From: Gaiellasilicea sp963763755
GTDB lineage: Bacteria > Actinomycetota > Thermoleophilia > Gaiellales > Gaiellaceae
Direction of reading: 5' to 3'
DNA: 64,000 bases
Assembly: GCA_963763755.1 (NCBI GenBank)
Contig: CAVXQE010000008.1
Coordinates: 17,267-81,266 of the forward strand
In this document: in pieces, positions 48,589-57,066 of the stretch
How positions within the stretch are numbered: position 1 is the first letter of the stretch
Layout of the letters: each line of letters begins with the position of its first letter
Translations under genes and position numbers: made by a program
Notes under the pieces: model-generated
What the model saw: only the letters and a program-made list of their open reading frames with translations
What the model was told of the DNA's origin: nothing
Database searches by the model: none

Positions 48589-49737
48589 CTATGCGACCCA
48601 GATCCCGCGTGCGAACGCTGCCGCGGCGAGCGCGCCGAGGGCGGCGAACGTGCACAGCGTCGGTCCGCGAGCTCGCGGATGGTCGAGCGTCAGCGAGGCG
48701 AGAGCCAGGAAGAGGGGGAAGTCGCCGAGGAGGAAGCGCGGGAGGCTGACGAGAGGGAACCCCTCCGCCGGGACCGAGAGGAGGATTGCGAGCGTGGCGA
48801 GGGAGTACAGCCCGAAGGCGGGTCCGAGACGGCGCCACGCGATCCAGGTGAGCCACCCTGCGACGACGAGCAACCCGAGATGGGAGAGGTTCCAGAGCGC
48901 GACGCGCTCGTCGTGGCCCGGGCCGGTGGCAGGGAGGTTCAGGAGGTCGCGCGCACCCCGTCCGGCGGCGAGGACGGCGTCGTGCAGTCCCGCGAGCGGG
49001 CCGAGCGGCGACGCGCCGCGATCCCAGTCGGCCTGGGCGTTGGTGAACGCCCAAGGGTCGTCGAGCGTCGAGTTGAGATACAGCGCGTAGAGACCGACTG
49101 CGGCCGGTAACAGCAGCACGGGCACCAGCCGGCTGAGCGAACGGGGATCGCGCCCGCGCCAGAGCAGCACGACGAGTGCCGGCACGAGCGCGAGCCCGAG
49201 AAGTCGCGTCCCGGTCGCGAGACCTCCGAGCACTCCGGCCGTGACGGCCTTCCCGCGCGTCGCGGCCAGAAACGATCCTGCGGCGAGGGCGAGGAAGAGG
49301 CCATCGGAGTACAGCGCCGTGAACACGAAGCCGACGGGGTAGAGCGCGAGGTAGAGAACGACGTCGTTCGCGCCGCGCCCGCCCAGGATCGGCCTCGCGA
49401 TCTCCGCCAGCGCCCAGGCGGCCACCGCCCCTGAGGCCAGCGAGATGAGCACGCCCGCGACGAGCGTCGAGCCGGTCACCCAGGCGAGCGCGTGCGCCGC
49501 TGCCGGATAGACCGGGAAGAACGCGGCGGCCTGTGGCACCTCCTCGTAGCCGTGCTCCGCGATCTGGAGGAACCAGCGGGCATCCCACTGCGCGAAGGTG
49601 CGGAAGAGGAAATCGCTCGCCGGCCCGTAGGCGCTGCCGATCAGGCGCCGGTCCGGCGCGGGCGCCCAGATGAGCGTGGCCGCCGCCACGAGCCAGAAGG
49701 CGACGCGAATCGCGACGAACGTCGCGGCAGGCCCCAC
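48589..49737 (-). CDS. Mannosyltransferase-like membrane protein (PIG-V family)
   Basis: A 382-residue polytopic protein. The first luminal loop motif FAQWDARWFLQIAEHGYEE and the following AAFFPVYPAAAHAL are the PIG-V/GT-C signature, with the catalytic acidic residue in WDARW. About nine further transmembrane helices follow. It would transfer mannose or another sugar from a polyprenyl phosphate. It lies beside an epimerase gene on the same strand. Confidence 0.88.
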   Translation of the reverse strand: MGPAATFVAIRVAFWLVAAATLIWAPAPDRRLIGSAYGPASDFLFRTFAQWDARWFLQIAEHGYEEVPQAAAFFPVYPAAAHALAWVTGSTLVAGVLISLASGAVAAWALAEIARPILGGRGANDVVLYLALYPVGFVFTALYSDGLFLALAAGSFLAATRGKAVTAGVLGGLATGTRLLGLALVPALVVLLWRGRDPRSLSRLVPVLLLPAAVGLYALYLNSTLDDPWAFTNAQADWDRGASPLGPLAGLHDAVLAAGRGARDLLNLPATGPGHDERVALWNLSHLGLLVVAGWLTWIAWRRLGPAFGLYSLATLAILLSVPAEGFPLVSLPRFLLGDFPLFLALASLTLDHPRARGPTLCTFAALGALAAAAFARGIWVA

Positions 49738-49740
49738 GTG

Positions 49741-50649
49741 TCAGGCGTCACCGAAGCGCCAGGTCGCGCGGAGCCCTTCGTCGAGGGACGTCTCGGGCCG
49801 CCAGCCCAGAGCGCTTGCAGCGAGGCTCGGATCGAGCACGCTCCGCTGCAGCTCGCCGGCGCGAGCCGGGGCATGTTCGGCCTCGACCTCAACGTCCGCG
49901 ACGGTGCGGCAGGCCGCAAACAGATCGATCACGGACGTTTCGATTCCTGTGCCGACGTTGAAGACGCCCCCGGCCTGCCCGACTGCGGCGAGTGTCGCGT
50001 GCGCGACATCGCCCACGTAGACGTAGTCGCGCGTCTGCCTGCCGTCCCCGAAGATCTTCGGTGCATCGCCTGCCCGAAGCAGGCCCAAGAAGATGGCGAC
50101 GACGCCCGCCTCGCCGTGCGGATCCTGACGCGGGCCGTAGACGTTGCCGAACCGGAGCGAGACATGACTCGTCCCGTACAGTCGGTTGTAGGTGGCGAGG
50201 TACTCCTCGCCACAGAGCTTTGACGTGCCGTACGGCGCAAGGGGCTCGCGCCGCGCATCCTCCGGGGCAGGGCTCGTGCGCTCGCCGTAGATCGCGCCTC
50301 CCGTCGAGCTGAAGACGAGTTGCGCTGCGACGGGTCTGGCGGCTTCGAGCACGCGGATCGTGCCGCCCACGTTCACCGCGGCGTCGTAGTCGGGACGCTC
50401 GACGGAAACTCGCACGTCGGCCTGGGCCGCAAGGTGGAACACGGCCTCTGGCCGGATGTCCTGGAAGAGCTCATCGAGAGGCTCCCGGATGTCGCGTTCG
50501 TGCAGCGTCGCCTCGGCCGGCACTCGCTCGCGCTTCCCTGTCGCGAAGCTGTCCACGACGTGCACCTCGTCGCCGCGCGCGAGCAGCGCATCGACGACGT
50601 GGGAGCCGATGAATCCCGCTCCTCCGGTGACTACCGCCCGCACGGCCAT
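49741..50649 (-). CDS. NAD-dependent nucleotide-sugar epimerase (GalE-like)
   Basis: A 302-residue extended SDR: TGGAGFIGSHVVDALL near residue 8, FHLAAQADVRVSVERP, catalytic SSTGGAIYGE and YGTSKLCGEEYL (Tyr and Lys), and the late motifs VYGPRQDPHGEAGVV and DYVYVGDVAHA. It makes UDP-glucose/UDP-galactose or similar conversions for surface glycans. It is 3 bp upstream of the PIG-V gene and divergent from tmk. Confidence 0.93.
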   Translation of the reverse strand: MAVRAVVTGGAGFIGSHVVDALLARGDEVHVVDSFATGKRERVPAEATLHERDIREPLDELFQDIRPEAVFHLAAQADVRVSVERPDYDAAVNVGGTIRVLEAARPVAAQLVFSSTGGAIYGERTSPAPEDARREPLAPYGTSKLCGEEYLATYNRLYGTSHVSLRFGNVYGPRQDPHGEAGVVAIFLGLLRAGDAPKIFGDGRQTRDYVYVGDVAHATLAAVGQAGGVFNVGTGIETSVIDLFAACRTVADVEVEAEHAPARAGELQRSVLDPSLAASALGWRPETSLDEGLRATWRFGDA

Positions 50650-50661
50650 ATCCTACGCACG

Positions 50662-51258
50662 ATGTTTGTGACCTTCGAGGGGATGGACGGCTCCGGCAAG
50701 ACGACCCAGGTCGAGCGGCTGCGGGCGGCGCTGGAGGCCGAGGGTCGCGAGGTCGTGACCGCTCGAGAGCCGGGCCAGACAGTGCTCGGCGAGGAGATCC
50801 GCAATCTCGTCCTGCACGGCGGCCCGATGACGCCGTGGGCGGAGGCGCTGCTGTACGCCGCGTCGCGGGCGGAGGTCGTCGCGGAGGTGGTGCGGCCTGC
50901 GCTGGAACGCGGCGCGGACGTTCTCCTCGACCGCTACCTCGACAGCTCGATCGTCTACCAGGGCATCGGACGCGGGCTCGGAGTCGACGAGGTGCTCGAG
51001 GTGAATCTGCTCGCGACCGGGGGTCTCCTGCCGGACCGAACCTTCGTGCTCGCGATCGAGCCGGGGACGTCGTCCACACGCGTGGGCTCGAAGCCGGACC
51101 GGATCGAACGCGAGGACGCCGACTTCCACGAGCGAGTGGCGGACGGCTACGCGCAGCTCGCCGCTCTCTTCCCCGAACGCGTCGTCGTCCTCGACGGGTC
51201 GCTCGATCCGGACGTGCTCGCCGACAGGATCCTCGATGAGCTTCGACGACCTGCCTGA
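50662..51258 (+). CDS. tmk: Thymidylate kinase
   Basis: Phosphorylates dTMP to dTDP. The 198 residues contain the P-loop FEGMDGSGKTTQ, the substrate motif REPGQT, DRYLDSSIVYQGIGRGLG and the lid region after SKPDRIERE. Start ATG 50662. The 3' end overlaps holB by 23 bp, a pairing found in many bacteria. Confidence 0.96.
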   Translation: MFVTFEGMDGSGKTTQVERLRAALEAEGREVVTAREPGQTVLGEEIRNLVLHGGPMTPWAEALLYAASRAEVVAEVVRPALERGADVLLDRYLDSSIVYQGIGRGLGVDEVLEVNLLATGGLLPDRTFVLAIEPGTSSTRVGSKPDRIEREDADFHERVADGYAQLAALFPERVVVLDGSLDPDVLADRILDELRRPA

Positions 51259-52312
51259 GCAACCCGAAGCGCGCCGCCTGCTCAGGGCGGCGGTCGCCGA
51301 AGGGCCGGCGCACGCCTATCTTCTCCACGGCCCCGCCGGGGTGGGCAAGCGCGCCGCCGCGCGCACGTTCGCAGCCGAGTTGCTCGGTGACGAGCGTCGT
51401 GTGGCCGCCGGCACGCACCCCGATCTGTTCCTGCTCGAGGCGCTCGGAGAGATGATCCGGATCGACGAGGTGCGAGCGCTGCACCGCGACCTGCATATGC
51501 GGCCGTACGAGGCCGAGCGGCGGGTCTACGTGATCGCCGACGCGCACCTGCTGAACGAGGACGCTGCCGACGCATTGCTCAAGGACCTGGAGGAGCCGCC
51601 GTCGTACGCTGTGATCGTGCTCGTGGCGGACGAGCTCGGCCCGATCCCGCCGACGATCCTCTCGCGCTGCCAGCTGGTTCCGTTCCGGCGGCTTCCGGAA
51701 CGTGCGGTGCGCGCCTTCCTCGCCGAGCGTGCGCCGGGTCTCTCCGAAACGGAGGCGCGCGCGCTCGCCCGTGTCTCGGGTGGCCGCCTCGATCGCGCCG
51801 AGCGCCTCCTCGATCCCGAGGCGCGTGGCCGCCGCGACGAGTTGCTGCGCGTCGCGCGTTCCCCCTACGCCGATCCCGAGCTCGACCCGGCCGATGCAGC
51901 GGGCACGCTCATCGAAGCGTCCAGGGTCGTCGGCGCCGCGGCCCGGGAGCGGGCGGAGGCCGGTCTTGCCGGAATCGACTTGACTGCGCGCGAGTCCGAT
52001 CAGCGGCTCCGCCGTGTGCAGCGGGGGGCCGAGCGGGAGGAGTTGCTCGCCATGCTGGAGGAGCTCGCGTCCTGGTACCGCGACCTCGTGGTCGTCGCAG
52101 CCGGCGCCGAGCAGGCGGCCGTGCACGCCGACCGGCTCGACGTGTTGCGCGAGGACGCGACACGCGACCGGGCCGCGGACGCCGAGACCGCAGCCGAGCT
52201 GGTCCGCGCTGCGTGGCGCGCGCTCGAGGAATTCAACCTCAATCCGGCGCTGACGCTGGAGGCGCTCTTCGTCCAGCTGAACCGCGCGTTTTCCAGCGTT
52301 TTACTTGTTTGA
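51236..52312 (+). CDS. holB: DNA polymerase III clamp-loader subunit delta'
   Basis: A 358-residue AAA+-fold subunit. HAYLLHGPAGVGKRAAARTF is a P-loop in which the normal Thr/Ser after GK is Arg, so ATP is unlikely to be hydrolysed, as expected for delta'. ADAHLLNEDAADALLKDLEEPP and LSRCQLVPF follow (SRC motif). The four zinc cysteines of some delta' proteins are missing. It overlaps tmk. Confidence 0.92.
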   Translation: MSFDDLPEQPEARRLLRAAVAEGPAHAYLLHGPAGVGKRAAARTFAAELLGDERRVAAGTHPDLFLLEALGEMIRIDEVRALHRDLHMRPYEAERRVYVIADAHLLNEDAADALLKDLEEPPSYAVIVLVADELGPIPPTILSRCQLVPFRRLPERAVRAFLAERAPGLSETEARALARVSGGRLDRAERLLDPEARGRRDELLRVARSPYADPELDPADAAGTLIEASRVVGAAARERAEAGLAGIDLTARESDQRLRRVQRGAEREELLAMLEELASWYRDLVVVAAGAEQAAVHADRLDVLREDATRDRAADAETAAELVRAAWRALEEFNLNPALTLEALFVQLNRAFSSVLLV

Positions 52313-52447
52313 ATCAGGATTTAAAAGGGTGATGTAAAGATCCCCCTTTAGGGGTTGCACAGGGTACGGCCCGGGCTAAGACTGCGACCAGGCGTTCGGG
52401 CGGAACGCCGGTTTCTCCGTCTCCTCCAGACATAAGGGGCTCCCCCG
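52313..52447 (+). promoter_or_regulatory. Intergenic region with hairpin and ECF-gene promoter
   Basis: The first half is unusually AT-rich and ends in a CCCC-TTTA-GGGG hairpin (near 52343-52354) that may terminate holB. Then TTGCAC (52355-52360) and TAAGAC (52377-52382), 16 bp apart, form a plausible promoter. AAGGGG near 52434 is the probable ribosome site of the sigma gene. Confidence 0.45.
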
Positions 52448-53807
52448 TTGGCCGCAGTTCCGTCCATAGGACGTGCGTCGCTTGTCGAGCGCTCTCGCGT
52501 CGCCCCTCAGGCGGCGGCTACCGAGGGCCTCTACGAACGTCACGCCGCGAAGCTCCAGAGCTACTGCCTGCATCAGCTCGGCTCGCGCGAAGAGGCTGAG
52601 GACGCGGTCCAGACGACGTACATGAACGCGTTCCGCGCACTCGGTCGCGGCATCGTGCCCGAGGCCGAGTCGGCCTGGCTGTTCAAGATCGCCGAGAACG
52701 TCTGCCTCTCTCGCCGCCGCTCCTCGTGGCGCCGCGGCCGCGATCGAGAGCCCGAGCGACTTCGAGATCATCGAGGAGATCGTTCCCGGCCCGACCCGAC
52801 AGAACGACGAGCTGATCGGGATCGAGGACGCGCTCGCGTCGATGCCCGAGCAGCAGCGCCGGGCGATCCTGCTCCGCGAGTGGCAGGGCCTCTCCTATCG
52901 CGAGATCGCCGAGGAGCTCGAAGTCACCCAGTCGGCCGTCGAGACGCTGATCTTCCGCGCGCGCCGCTCGCTCGCCGCCGGGCTCGAGCAGCCGGACGTG
53001 GTCAAGAAGCCGAAGCGCAAGAGCTTCCGCCGCGCTCTCCAGGCGTTCGACATCGGCACCGTTGCCGCTGCGTTCAAGGCTCTGCTCGCCGGGAGCGCGG
53101 CCGTCAAGGCGACTGCAGCGGCCGTCGCGGTCACAGCAGCAGCCGGTACCGCCTACGGCGTCGACAAGATCGAGTCGAAGCCACCGGTCCGCGCAGCCGC
53201 CCCGGCGAAGACGCTGGTCAGCAAACCTGCGCCTGCCGTTGCGACGTCCGCGCGGGTCTCCACGCCTTCCAACTCGGTTCGGCTCGCTGCAGGTTCCACG
53301 CCGCAGCGTGCGGTCAAGCCCGCTGTGGCCAAGCCCGCAAGCGTCACGTCCAGGCCTGCCGCGACGGCGGTCGTGAGGCACTCGGCGCCGCTGCACTACA
53401 TCCCGGCCGAGGACACGCCTCTCCAGGCTGCGCCGGCGCAGCACGCCCCGGCGGCCGCCGAGCCCGCTTTCGACCAGGCTTCAGCTCCCGGGGCACAGCC
53501 CGCGACGGAGCAGGCGCGCGCAGACGAGGGCAAGACCGACAGCGGCACGCGGAACGTCGAGCCGGTGTCGCAGGTGGACGCGTCGGCAGTCGTGCCGACA
53601 GCGACACCCGCGCCCGCCTCGCCGGCCAAGGCCGAGCCGGTTGCGGTCGGACACGCGGTGACGATCGTCCCGACCCCCGACCCCTCAATCGTCACGAACC
53701 CGGCTCCGGCTCCTGTCGTGACCGCGGCACCCACCGCTCCGACTCCGGTGGCCACGACGCCGAGCACGACGAAGGCCCAGCCCGTGCCCGGCTTCGGCAC
53801 GAACTAG
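52448..53807 (+). CDS. ECF sigma factor with membrane helix and long Ala/Pro-rich tail
   Basis: About 452 residues from TTG 52448. Region 2 (YERHAAKLQSYCLHQLGSRE, AEDAVQTTYMNAFRALGRG) and, after a frame change near 52735, region 4 (MPEQQRRAILLREWQGLSYR, EIAEELEVTQSAVETLIFRA) form a normal ECF sigma factor of about 180 residues. A basic stretch (KKPKRKSFRRAL) and a hydrophobic segment (AAVKATAAAVAVTAAAGTAY) follow, then about 220 residues rich in Ala, Pro, Thr and Val. The tail is unlike any DNA-binding domain and is probably extracytoplasmic. No separate anti-sigma factor is adjacent. Confidence 0.8.
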
Positions 53808-54187
53808 GCCAGCGCGGCGTACAGATCGACCGGGACGCCGTCGGGGTCCTGCAGTTGCGCGTACCGCTGTCCCCAGAACGCATCCCACGGCTCCTTCTCG
53901 CCGTGGAAGCCCGCCGCGGTGACGCGCGCGTAGATCTCGTCCACCTCGGCGGGGCTCTCGCACTCGAGCGCCAGTCCGACCTGGTTGCCCGTCTCGCGTG
54001 TCCAGTCGGGGCGAAAACTGAGGACGACGTCCTCCGTGTCGAGCATCAGGCGGATCCCGTTCGGCAAGGGCGCATCGACGTGGCCCTCGTCCGGCGTGTC
54101 CGGGACGGTGAGCCCGACCAGCTGGTAGAAGCGGATCGTGCGCGCCATGTCCGAGACGACGATCCCGATCGCGTTCAGCGCAGGCAT
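53804..54187 (-). CDS. VOC (glyoxalase/bleomycin-resistance) superfamily protein
   Basis: A 127-residue protein with two beta-alpha-beta-beta-beta modules: NAIGIVVSDMARTIRFYQLVG at the start and YAQLQDPDGVPVDLYAAL at the end. Such proteins bind a metal and small organic molecules; some give drug tolerance. Its stop shares CTAG with the convergent sigma gene. It follows the MarR gene by 10 bp on the same strand. Confidence 0.9.
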   Translation of the reverse strand: MPALNAIGIVVSDMARTIRFYQLVGLTVPDTPDEGHVDAPLPNGIRLMLDTEDVVLSFRPDWTRETGNQVGLALECESPAEVDEIYARVTAAGFHGEKEPWDAFWGQRYAQLQDPDGVPVDLYAALA

Positions 54188-54197
54188 CGCGCTGAGA

Positions 54198-54695
54198 TTA
54201 TCCGATCGATCGAGGTGCTAAAGCCTGGCAGTTCGGCAGGTGCTGTTCGGCGAGCCGCAGGAGCAGCGTGTGGAGTTGTGCTCGCTCTTCGTCGCTCAGG
54301 GAGGCGAGGAACTCGTCTTCGAGTTGGCTGGAGAGGCGGCGGAGGCGTTCGAGCGTCTTGCGTCCCTGGGCTGTCATTCGGACGAGCTGGCGTCGCCGGT
54401 CAGCGGGGTCGCGGCGGCGCTCGATGAGGCCGGCGTCCTCGAGCTCGTCGAGGAGCCCGACGAGCTGGCCCTTGTCGTAGCCGAGCGTGTCGGCGATTGC
54501 GCCCTGAGTCGCGAGTGAGCCTTCGTCGAGGACGGCGAGGATCGCGTGGTGGTACGGGTGCAGCCCCGCCTCGTTGTAGGCGGCGAAAGAGCGTTCCTTG
54601 GCGGTCATTCCGAGGCGCTTGAGCAGGAAGAGGGCGGACGAGACGAGCTCTTCGGGGAAGCGCTGTGGAAGTGGCTTTGTCTCGATCTCGGTCAT
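54198..54695 (-). CDS. MarR-family transcriptional regulator
   Basis: A 165-residue protein with a winged helix: HHAILAVLDEGSLATQGAIA, DTLGYDKGQLVGLLDELEDA (recognition helix) and GLIERRRDPADRRRQLV (wing). It is divergent from an MFS drug exporter, and the gap holds paired inverted repeats, so it probably represses both genes until it binds a phenolic or other ligand. Confidence 0.93.
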   Translation of the reverse strand: MTEIETKPLPQRFPEELVSSALFLLKRLGMTAKERSFAAYNEAGLHPYHHAILAVLDEGSLATQGAIADTLGYDKGQLVGLLDELEDAGLIERRRDPADRRRQLVRMTAQGRKTLERLRRLSSQLEDEFLASLSDEERAQLHTLLLRLAEQHLPNCQALAPRSIG

Positions 54696-54716
54696 CGGAA
54701 GAAAGTGTAGCGCCGA

Positions 54717-54755
54717 TATCGTTGTTTGTGTATATTGTTGAGATCATCAACGATA
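54717..54755. promoter_or_regulatory. Probable MarR operator and exporter promoter
   Basis: TATCGTTG (54717-54724) and CAACGATA (54748-54755) are exact inverted repeats. Inside is a second one, GTTGA-N5-TCAAC (54737-54751). A TGTGTATATT extended -10-like box at 54727-54736 for the exporter gene lies between the arms, so repressor binding would block it. Confidence 0.6.
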
Positions 54756-54769
54756 GAGGAGCTTAATTG

Positions 54770-56230
54770 ATGAGCATGACTACAGATTCCGGCAGGCGGT
54801 GGGCCGCGCTGGCGTTGATCGTGACCGCGCAGTTCATGGTGATCCTCGACGTGGCGGTCGTGAACGTCGCCCTGCCGTCGATCAAGACCGATCTCAATTT
54901 CTCCGACGAGAGCCTGCAGTGGGTGGTCTCGGCGTACGCGATCTTCTTCGGTGGCGCGCTGCTGCTCGGGGGCCGGCTTGCCGACCTGCTCGGTCGGCGC
55001 CGCCTCTTCGTCGGGGGACTCCTGCTCTTCGCGGCGAGCTCGCTGCTCTGCGGGATCGCCTGGTCGGAAGCGTCGCTGATCGGCTTTCGCGCCCTCCAAG
55101 GGCTCGGCGGTGCGCTGCTCGCGCCGGCGGCGCTGTCGCTGCTCATGACCACCTTCGCCGAAGGGCGTGAGCGCAACCTCGCGCTCGGCATCTACGGGGC
55201 CGCCTCCGGCAGTGGCGCCGCCGCCGGCGTCCTGCTCGGCGGCGTGCTGACCAGCTATCTCAGCTGGTCGTGGATCTTCTTCGTCAACGTCCCGGTCGGG
55301 ATCGCGGCGGTGCTGCTCGCACCGGTGCTGCTGGAGGAGAGCCGTCCGGAGCTCGGGCATCGCCACCTCGACGCCCGCGGCGCAGTCACAGCGACCGCCG
55401 GGCTGATGCTGCTGGTGTACGCCCTGACGCGCGCCACGACGGAGGGCTGGACCTCGACCGCCGCGCTCCTGCCGCTCGTCGGCTCCTTCTCGCTGCTCGC
55501 GGCGTTCGTCGTGCTCGAAGCCCGCTCGCCCTGGCCGCTCCTGCCGCTGCGACTGTTCCGCGGTCCGTCGCTCGCTGCCGCGAACGCCGTCATGGCAATC
55601 ATCGGCGCCGTGGCGTTCTCCGAGTTCTTCCTGCTCTCGCTGTACCTGCAGGACGTCCTCGGCTACAGCGCCATGCAGGGCGGCGTCGCCTTCGTCGCCT
55701 TCGCAGGCACGGTCGTCGTCGTCTCCAACCTCGCTCAGCTGATCGTGACGCGTATCGGCGCACGCGCCACACTCACCGTCGGGCTCCTGACCTCGGCGCT
55801 CTCGGTCGCGCTCCTCATTCGCCTGCCGGTGGACGGCCAGTACTTCTGGGACCTGTTCCCGGCCTTCGTCCTCGGCGGCGCCGGGATGGGACTCTCATTC
55901 GTCCCGGTGACGATCCTTGGCCTCGCCGGTGTCGCCCGCGCAGACGCCGGCGTCGCCTCCGGGCTGATCAACACCAGCCGTCAGATCGGCGGTGCGATCG
56001 GGATCGCCGCCGCCAGCGCGATCGCCGCAGCAGCGACCAACCGCTACAGCGACGCCCCCGGCGCGAGCCTCGCCGCGCTCGACCACGGCTACCAGACTGC
56101 CCTCGCCGTTCTGACCGGGCTACTGCTGCTCGGAGCCGCCGTCGCCGCCCTCTTCGTCCGCACAGCCGACATCGCGGACGAGCAGATCTCCGCAGTGCCC
56201 GAGCCGGCGCTGCTCGACGAGGCCGCCTGA
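54770..56230 (+). CDS. MFS drug exporter, DHA2 (14-helix, EmrB/QacA) family
   Basis: A 486-residue protein from ATG 54770 (ribosome site AGAGGAG at 54755-54761; TTG 54767 also possible). Motifs: ILDVAVVNVALPSI (family motif D1), LGGRLADLLGRRRLFV (motif A) and GAASGSGAAAGVLLGG (motif C-like). There are about 14 transmembrane helices. It should export hydrophobic drugs or biocides in exchange for protons, controlled by the adjacent MarR protein. Confidence 0.93.
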   Translation: MSMTTDSGRRWAALALIVTAQFMVILDVAVVNVALPSIKTDLNFSDESLQWVVSAYAIFFGGALLLGGRLADLLGRRRLFVGGLLLFAASSLLCGIAWSEASLIGFRALQGLGGALLAPAALSLLMTTFAEGRERNLALGIYGAASGSGAAAGVLLGGVLTSYLSWSWIFFVNVPVGIAAVLLAPVLLEESRPELGHRHLDARGAVTATAGLMLLVYALTRATTEGWTSTAALLPLVGSFSLLAAFVVLEARSPWPLLPLRLFRGPSLAAANAVMAIIGAVAFSEFFLLSLYLQDVLGYSAMQGGVAFVAFAGTVVVVSNLAQLIVTRIGARATLTVGLLTSALSVALLIRLPVDGQYFWDLFPAFVLGGAGMGLSFVPVTILGLAGVARADAGVASGLINTSRQIGGAIGIAAASAIAAAATNRYSDAPGASLAALDHGYQTALAVLTGLLLLGAAVAALFVRTADIADEQISAVPEPALLDEAA

Positions 56231-56231
56231 G

Positions 56232-56537
56232 ATGTCCTACGTCGCAGAAACAGCGTCCATGAACGTGCGCCGCACCCAGCAGCGCCACGTCGCAGCGCTC
56301 CTCGACGAAATCGCTGTGCGTCGGCACCGCCTCTACGTCCTCAAAGCGTACGGAGTGCGCCGCGCCGGCCTGCGCTCGCTCAAGTCCGAGCTGGGAGCAG
56401 TTCGCGACGAACTCGCTCAGGTCACAAGCGCGGCGACATCGCGGACACGCCCTTCGGCGGCGGGCTCCACACGCGAGAAACCGGCTAATCTAGGGGCGCG
56501 CCGACGTAGCTCAGCTGGTAGAGCACTTCACTCGTAA
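56232..56537 (+). CDS. Small helical hypothetical protein running into the tRNA gene
   Basis: About 70 residues look real: MNVRRTQQRHVAALLDEIAV, RRHRLYVLKAYGVRRAGLR, LKSELGAVRDELAQV, a basic, helical, coiled-coil-like sequence. The rest (Ser/Arg-rich) reaches the stop inside the tRNA gene at 56500-56572, which is unlikely to be the natural end; a frame change near 56430 is suspected. It starts 1 bp after the exporter stop. No family recognised with confidence. Confidence 0.45.
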   Translation: MSYVAETASMNVRRTQQRHVAALLDEIAVRRHRLYVLKAYGVRRAGLRSLKSELGAVRDELAQVTSAATSRTRPSAAGSTREKPANLGARRRSSAGRALHS

Positions 56538-56572
56538 TGAAGGGGTCCGCGGTTCGAATCCGCGCGTCGGCT
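56500..56572 (+). tRNA. tRNA-Thr (anticodon CGT)
   Basis: All four stems fold: acceptor GCCGACG/CGTCGGC, D-arm GCTC/GAGC, anticodon arm CTTCA-CTCGTAA-TGAAG with CGT, and T-arm CGCGG-TTCGAAT-CCGCG. The discriminator is T and the CCA end is not encoded. The anticodon arm is repeated at the very end of the window (63987-64000). Confidence 0.97.
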
Positions 56573-56692
56573 TTCTCTTCGAGGCAGTTCCTGCATCACG
56601 CGTTATCGAGTTGCCTCTGAGGCGCCGATGCACTCCACCGTGAGTGATGTGCTGGTCACCGTTCGACGCGGCAAGGCGTAGTGAACAACGCA

Positions 56693-56721
56693 CATCTTCT
56701 AAGTTTTGAAGATGCTAAGAT
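56693..56721 (+). promoter_or_regulatory. Operator and -10 box of the ArsR-type gene
   Basis: CATCTTC-N8-GAAGATG is a perfect 7-bp inverted repeat at 56693-56714. It is followed at once by TAAGAT (56716-56721), a -10 box 9 bp before the GTG start at 56731. The transcript would be leaderless and the regulator could repress itself. Confidence 0.5.
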
Positions 56722-56730
56722 AGTGCTCGC

Positions 56731-57066
56731 GTGTCACACAGCGGTCGGCCAGTCCACGAGGTGAAGGCGAACCTCTTTCGTGTGCTCGGCCACCCTGCGC
56801 GCGTTCGCATCCTGGAACTGTTGCGCGACGGGGAACGGTCGGTCGGCGCGCTCCAGAAGGAGCTGGGGCTCGACTCTGGCGGGACGTCGCAGCACCTCGC
56901 TGCGTTGCGCCGGATCGGCCTCGTCGAGTCGCGGCGTGAGGGGACGAGCGTCTACTACCGGGTCGAGGACGAGCGGGTGTTCGACCTGCTCGAAGCCGGC
57001 CGCGGGATCATCACCCGGCAGCTCTCCGAGCAGCAGTCAATCCTGAGCGAGCTCGAGAGCTCGTGA
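56731..57066 (+). CDS. ArsR-family winged-helix regulator
   Basis: A 111-residue protein with the ArsR DNA-binding core: FRVLGHPARVRILELLRDGE, LGLDSGGTSQHLAALRRIGL and VESRREGTSVYYRVEDERVF. The usual metal-binding cysteines (ELCVCDL) are absent, so the signal is probably not arsenite. It is the first gene of the hydrogenase-like operon and overlaps hyfB by 4 bp (GTGA), so it is likely to control the operon. Confidence 0.9.
   Translation: MSHSGRPVHEVKANLFRVLGHPARVRILELLRDGERSVGALQKELGLDSGGTSQHLAALRRIGLVESRREGTSVYYRVEDERVFDLLEAGRGIITRQLSEQQSILSELESS

Noticed and set aside
56511..56693. Short minus-strand frame over the tRNA (TRGFEPRTPSLRV)
   Set aside because: This is the well-known antisense translation of a tRNA T-arm, not a gene.
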